DNA of 64,000 nt from Cylindrospermum sp. FACHB-282 (GTDB taxonomy: Bacteria > Cyanobacteriota > Cyanobacteriia > Cyanobacteriales > Nostocaceae), in the NCBI RefSeq assembly GCF_014697195.1, contig NZ_JACJRJ010000021.1:1-64000 (forward strand), given 5' to 3'. Numbering within the stretch: the first letter of the stretch is position 1; each line of letters begins with the position of its first letter. Below are positions 63,370-64,000 of the stretch, in pieces. A program made the translations under genes and the position numbers. The notes under the pieces are model-generated. The model saw only the letters and a list, made by a program, of their open reading frames with translations. It was not told the DNA's origin and did not search any database.

Positions 63370-63647
63370 GGGGATTGGTAAATCAAATTATTTTATCGCT
63401 CACCCAAATCTGGTTAGAAGGATCACCCACATTCAATTTTTAGGGAGATAGATATAAGACACTAAGAAAAAAGATGAGGATTCTTCTCTAAGTTAAGTAG
63501 TCAAAAGCAAGAAATAACACAACTGCTTAAGCCATGATGTTGATGTTAGCGATTGTGGCAGTTGCTGGTGATGTCTATTGTAGATATTAGACAGTACAGT
63601 CAAAATTCGTGTCTACCCTACAAAAAAATGTGTATTGCCGTACTTTT

Positions 63648-63839
63648 ATGGAAAATCAAATGGGATTTATTTTGAAACTGCTTCTACTTTCAGCTGTGCT
63701 ATCGCTATTAATTAAATATGCAGCACCGAGTTTATTGATTCCGGCGACAGCCACGAACGCGCTAATTATAGTTCTGTTACCTACTGTAATTATGGCGATC
63801 GCACTACTTTGGCGAATCCCCAGACAAACACAAAACTAA
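63648..63839 (+). CDS. Small membrane protein
   Basis: The 63-residue frame from the ATG at 63648 has two hydrophobic segments (FILKLLLLSAVLSLLIKYA and ATNALIIVLLPTVIMAIALL) separated by a proline-containing turn, then a basic tail RIPRQTQN. The GTG at 63609 is a less likely start because it adds a polar, cysteine-containing leader. No homologue is recognised; the HIP1-like site and codon use suit a resident gene. It is divergent from DUF1614. Confidence 0.6.
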   Translation: MENQMGFILKLLLLSAVLSLLIKYAAPSLLIPATATNALIIVLLPTVIMAIALLWRIPRQTQN

Positions 63840-63934
63840 ATACAATCATCAAGGCGGAAGTTGGTAGAATCAGCTAACCTAGCTGCACTGCACTAGAAAA
63901 TTATTGCATCTCGCCAAGTGTTGGGAGTCCGCCT

Positions 63935-64000
63935 GTGAACCTCGGTCAATGGATCGGTCTAATCGCGCTAGTACTGTCTTTATACATATTGTGGCAAATT
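63935..64000 (+). CDS. Start of a membrane-protein gene cut by the window edge
   Basis: A GTG at 63935, 8 nt after GGGAG (63922-63926), opens NLGQWIGLIALVLSLYILWQI, a hydrophobic N-terminus that continues off the right edge. It resembles the first helix of cyanobacterial AI-2E/PerM-type transporters, but 22 residues are too few to be sure. Confidence 0.5.
   Translation, partial: MNLGQWIGLIALVLSLYILWQI

Overview
The window looks like chromosome from a filamentous, probably heterocyst-forming cyanobacterium of the Nostoc/Anabaena group. The signs are many HIP1 octamers (GCGATCGC), several stretches of 7-bp short tandem repeats (STRR), a HetP-family gene, an XisI protein, families that are mostly cyanobacterial (DUF1822, DUF2499, DUF3593, DUF3318, DUF3082, Uma2), an SLH-OprB iron-uptake porin and a long CRISPR array. 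No rRNA and no ordinary tRNA gene was seen.

Layout. 0-8.3 kb: tail of an IS200/IS605-type tnpB, a secreted-protein gene cut by its end, a group 3-like sigma factor with DUF1822, trpC, a short hetP-like gene, a 1.5 kb non-coding region, and a PAS kinase/AraC response-regulator pair. 8.3-20.6 kb: an rsmA-ispE-DUF3082 operon, a STAND ATPase with 14 WD40 blades, a secreted protein, a three-PAS kinase, a Ser-Pro-rich lipoprotein, a P-loop kinase gene broken by one stop codon, and glgC. 20.8-32.8 kb is the accessory stretch: DUF29, an odd tRNA-like RNA, an AAA/TOPRIM-like gene pair, XisI, a GH13 amylase, a U32-family rRNA-hydroxylation-type protein carrying an in-frame palindrome, a second AAA/TOPRIM pair with another TOPRIM gene and a broken Mrr-like nuclease, and Uma2. 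32.8-44.1 kb is mostly housekeeping: aldo/keto reductase, bifunctional nuclease, ribE, M23 peptidase, birA, pgeF, methyltransferase, csaB, DUF2499/DUF3593 and hisA. 44.3-46.7 kb is a 28-repeat CRISPR array read on the minus strand, with its leader on the right and no cas genes in the window. 46.9-52.3 kb has two paralogous coiled-coil proteins divergent from the phosphate-sensing operon sphR-sphS-phoU. 52.8-64 kb has a Crp/Fnr regulator and porin, DUF3318, an aminotransferase, a mobile-element-disrupted oxidoreductase remnant, a WD40 protein, Uma2, ftsH, DUF1614 and the start of a membrane-protein gene.

Strongest observations. (1) A 114-128 bp non-autonomous element with imperfect 16-bp terminal inverted repeats is present twice, each flanked by AAT. 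One copy splits the trailer-end CRISPR repeat and the other splits a decayed SDR-like gene. Both targets can be rebuilt exactly by removing the element and one AAT. (2) A 129-nt RNA-like sequence has a T-arm and a 7-bp acceptor stem but continues straight into a second perfect 7-bp helix. It lies 334 bp from, and divergent to, a PARIS/OLD-like ATPase-TOPRIM operon. (3) A second defence-like operon, without HIP1 sites, joins Mrr-like, TOPRIM, AAA and DUF3226 genes. (4) Two otherwise intact genes each carry a single in-frame stop codon. (5) Small palindromes have been incorporated into coding sequences in frame. Family assignments rest on motifs recognised by eye; no database search was run.
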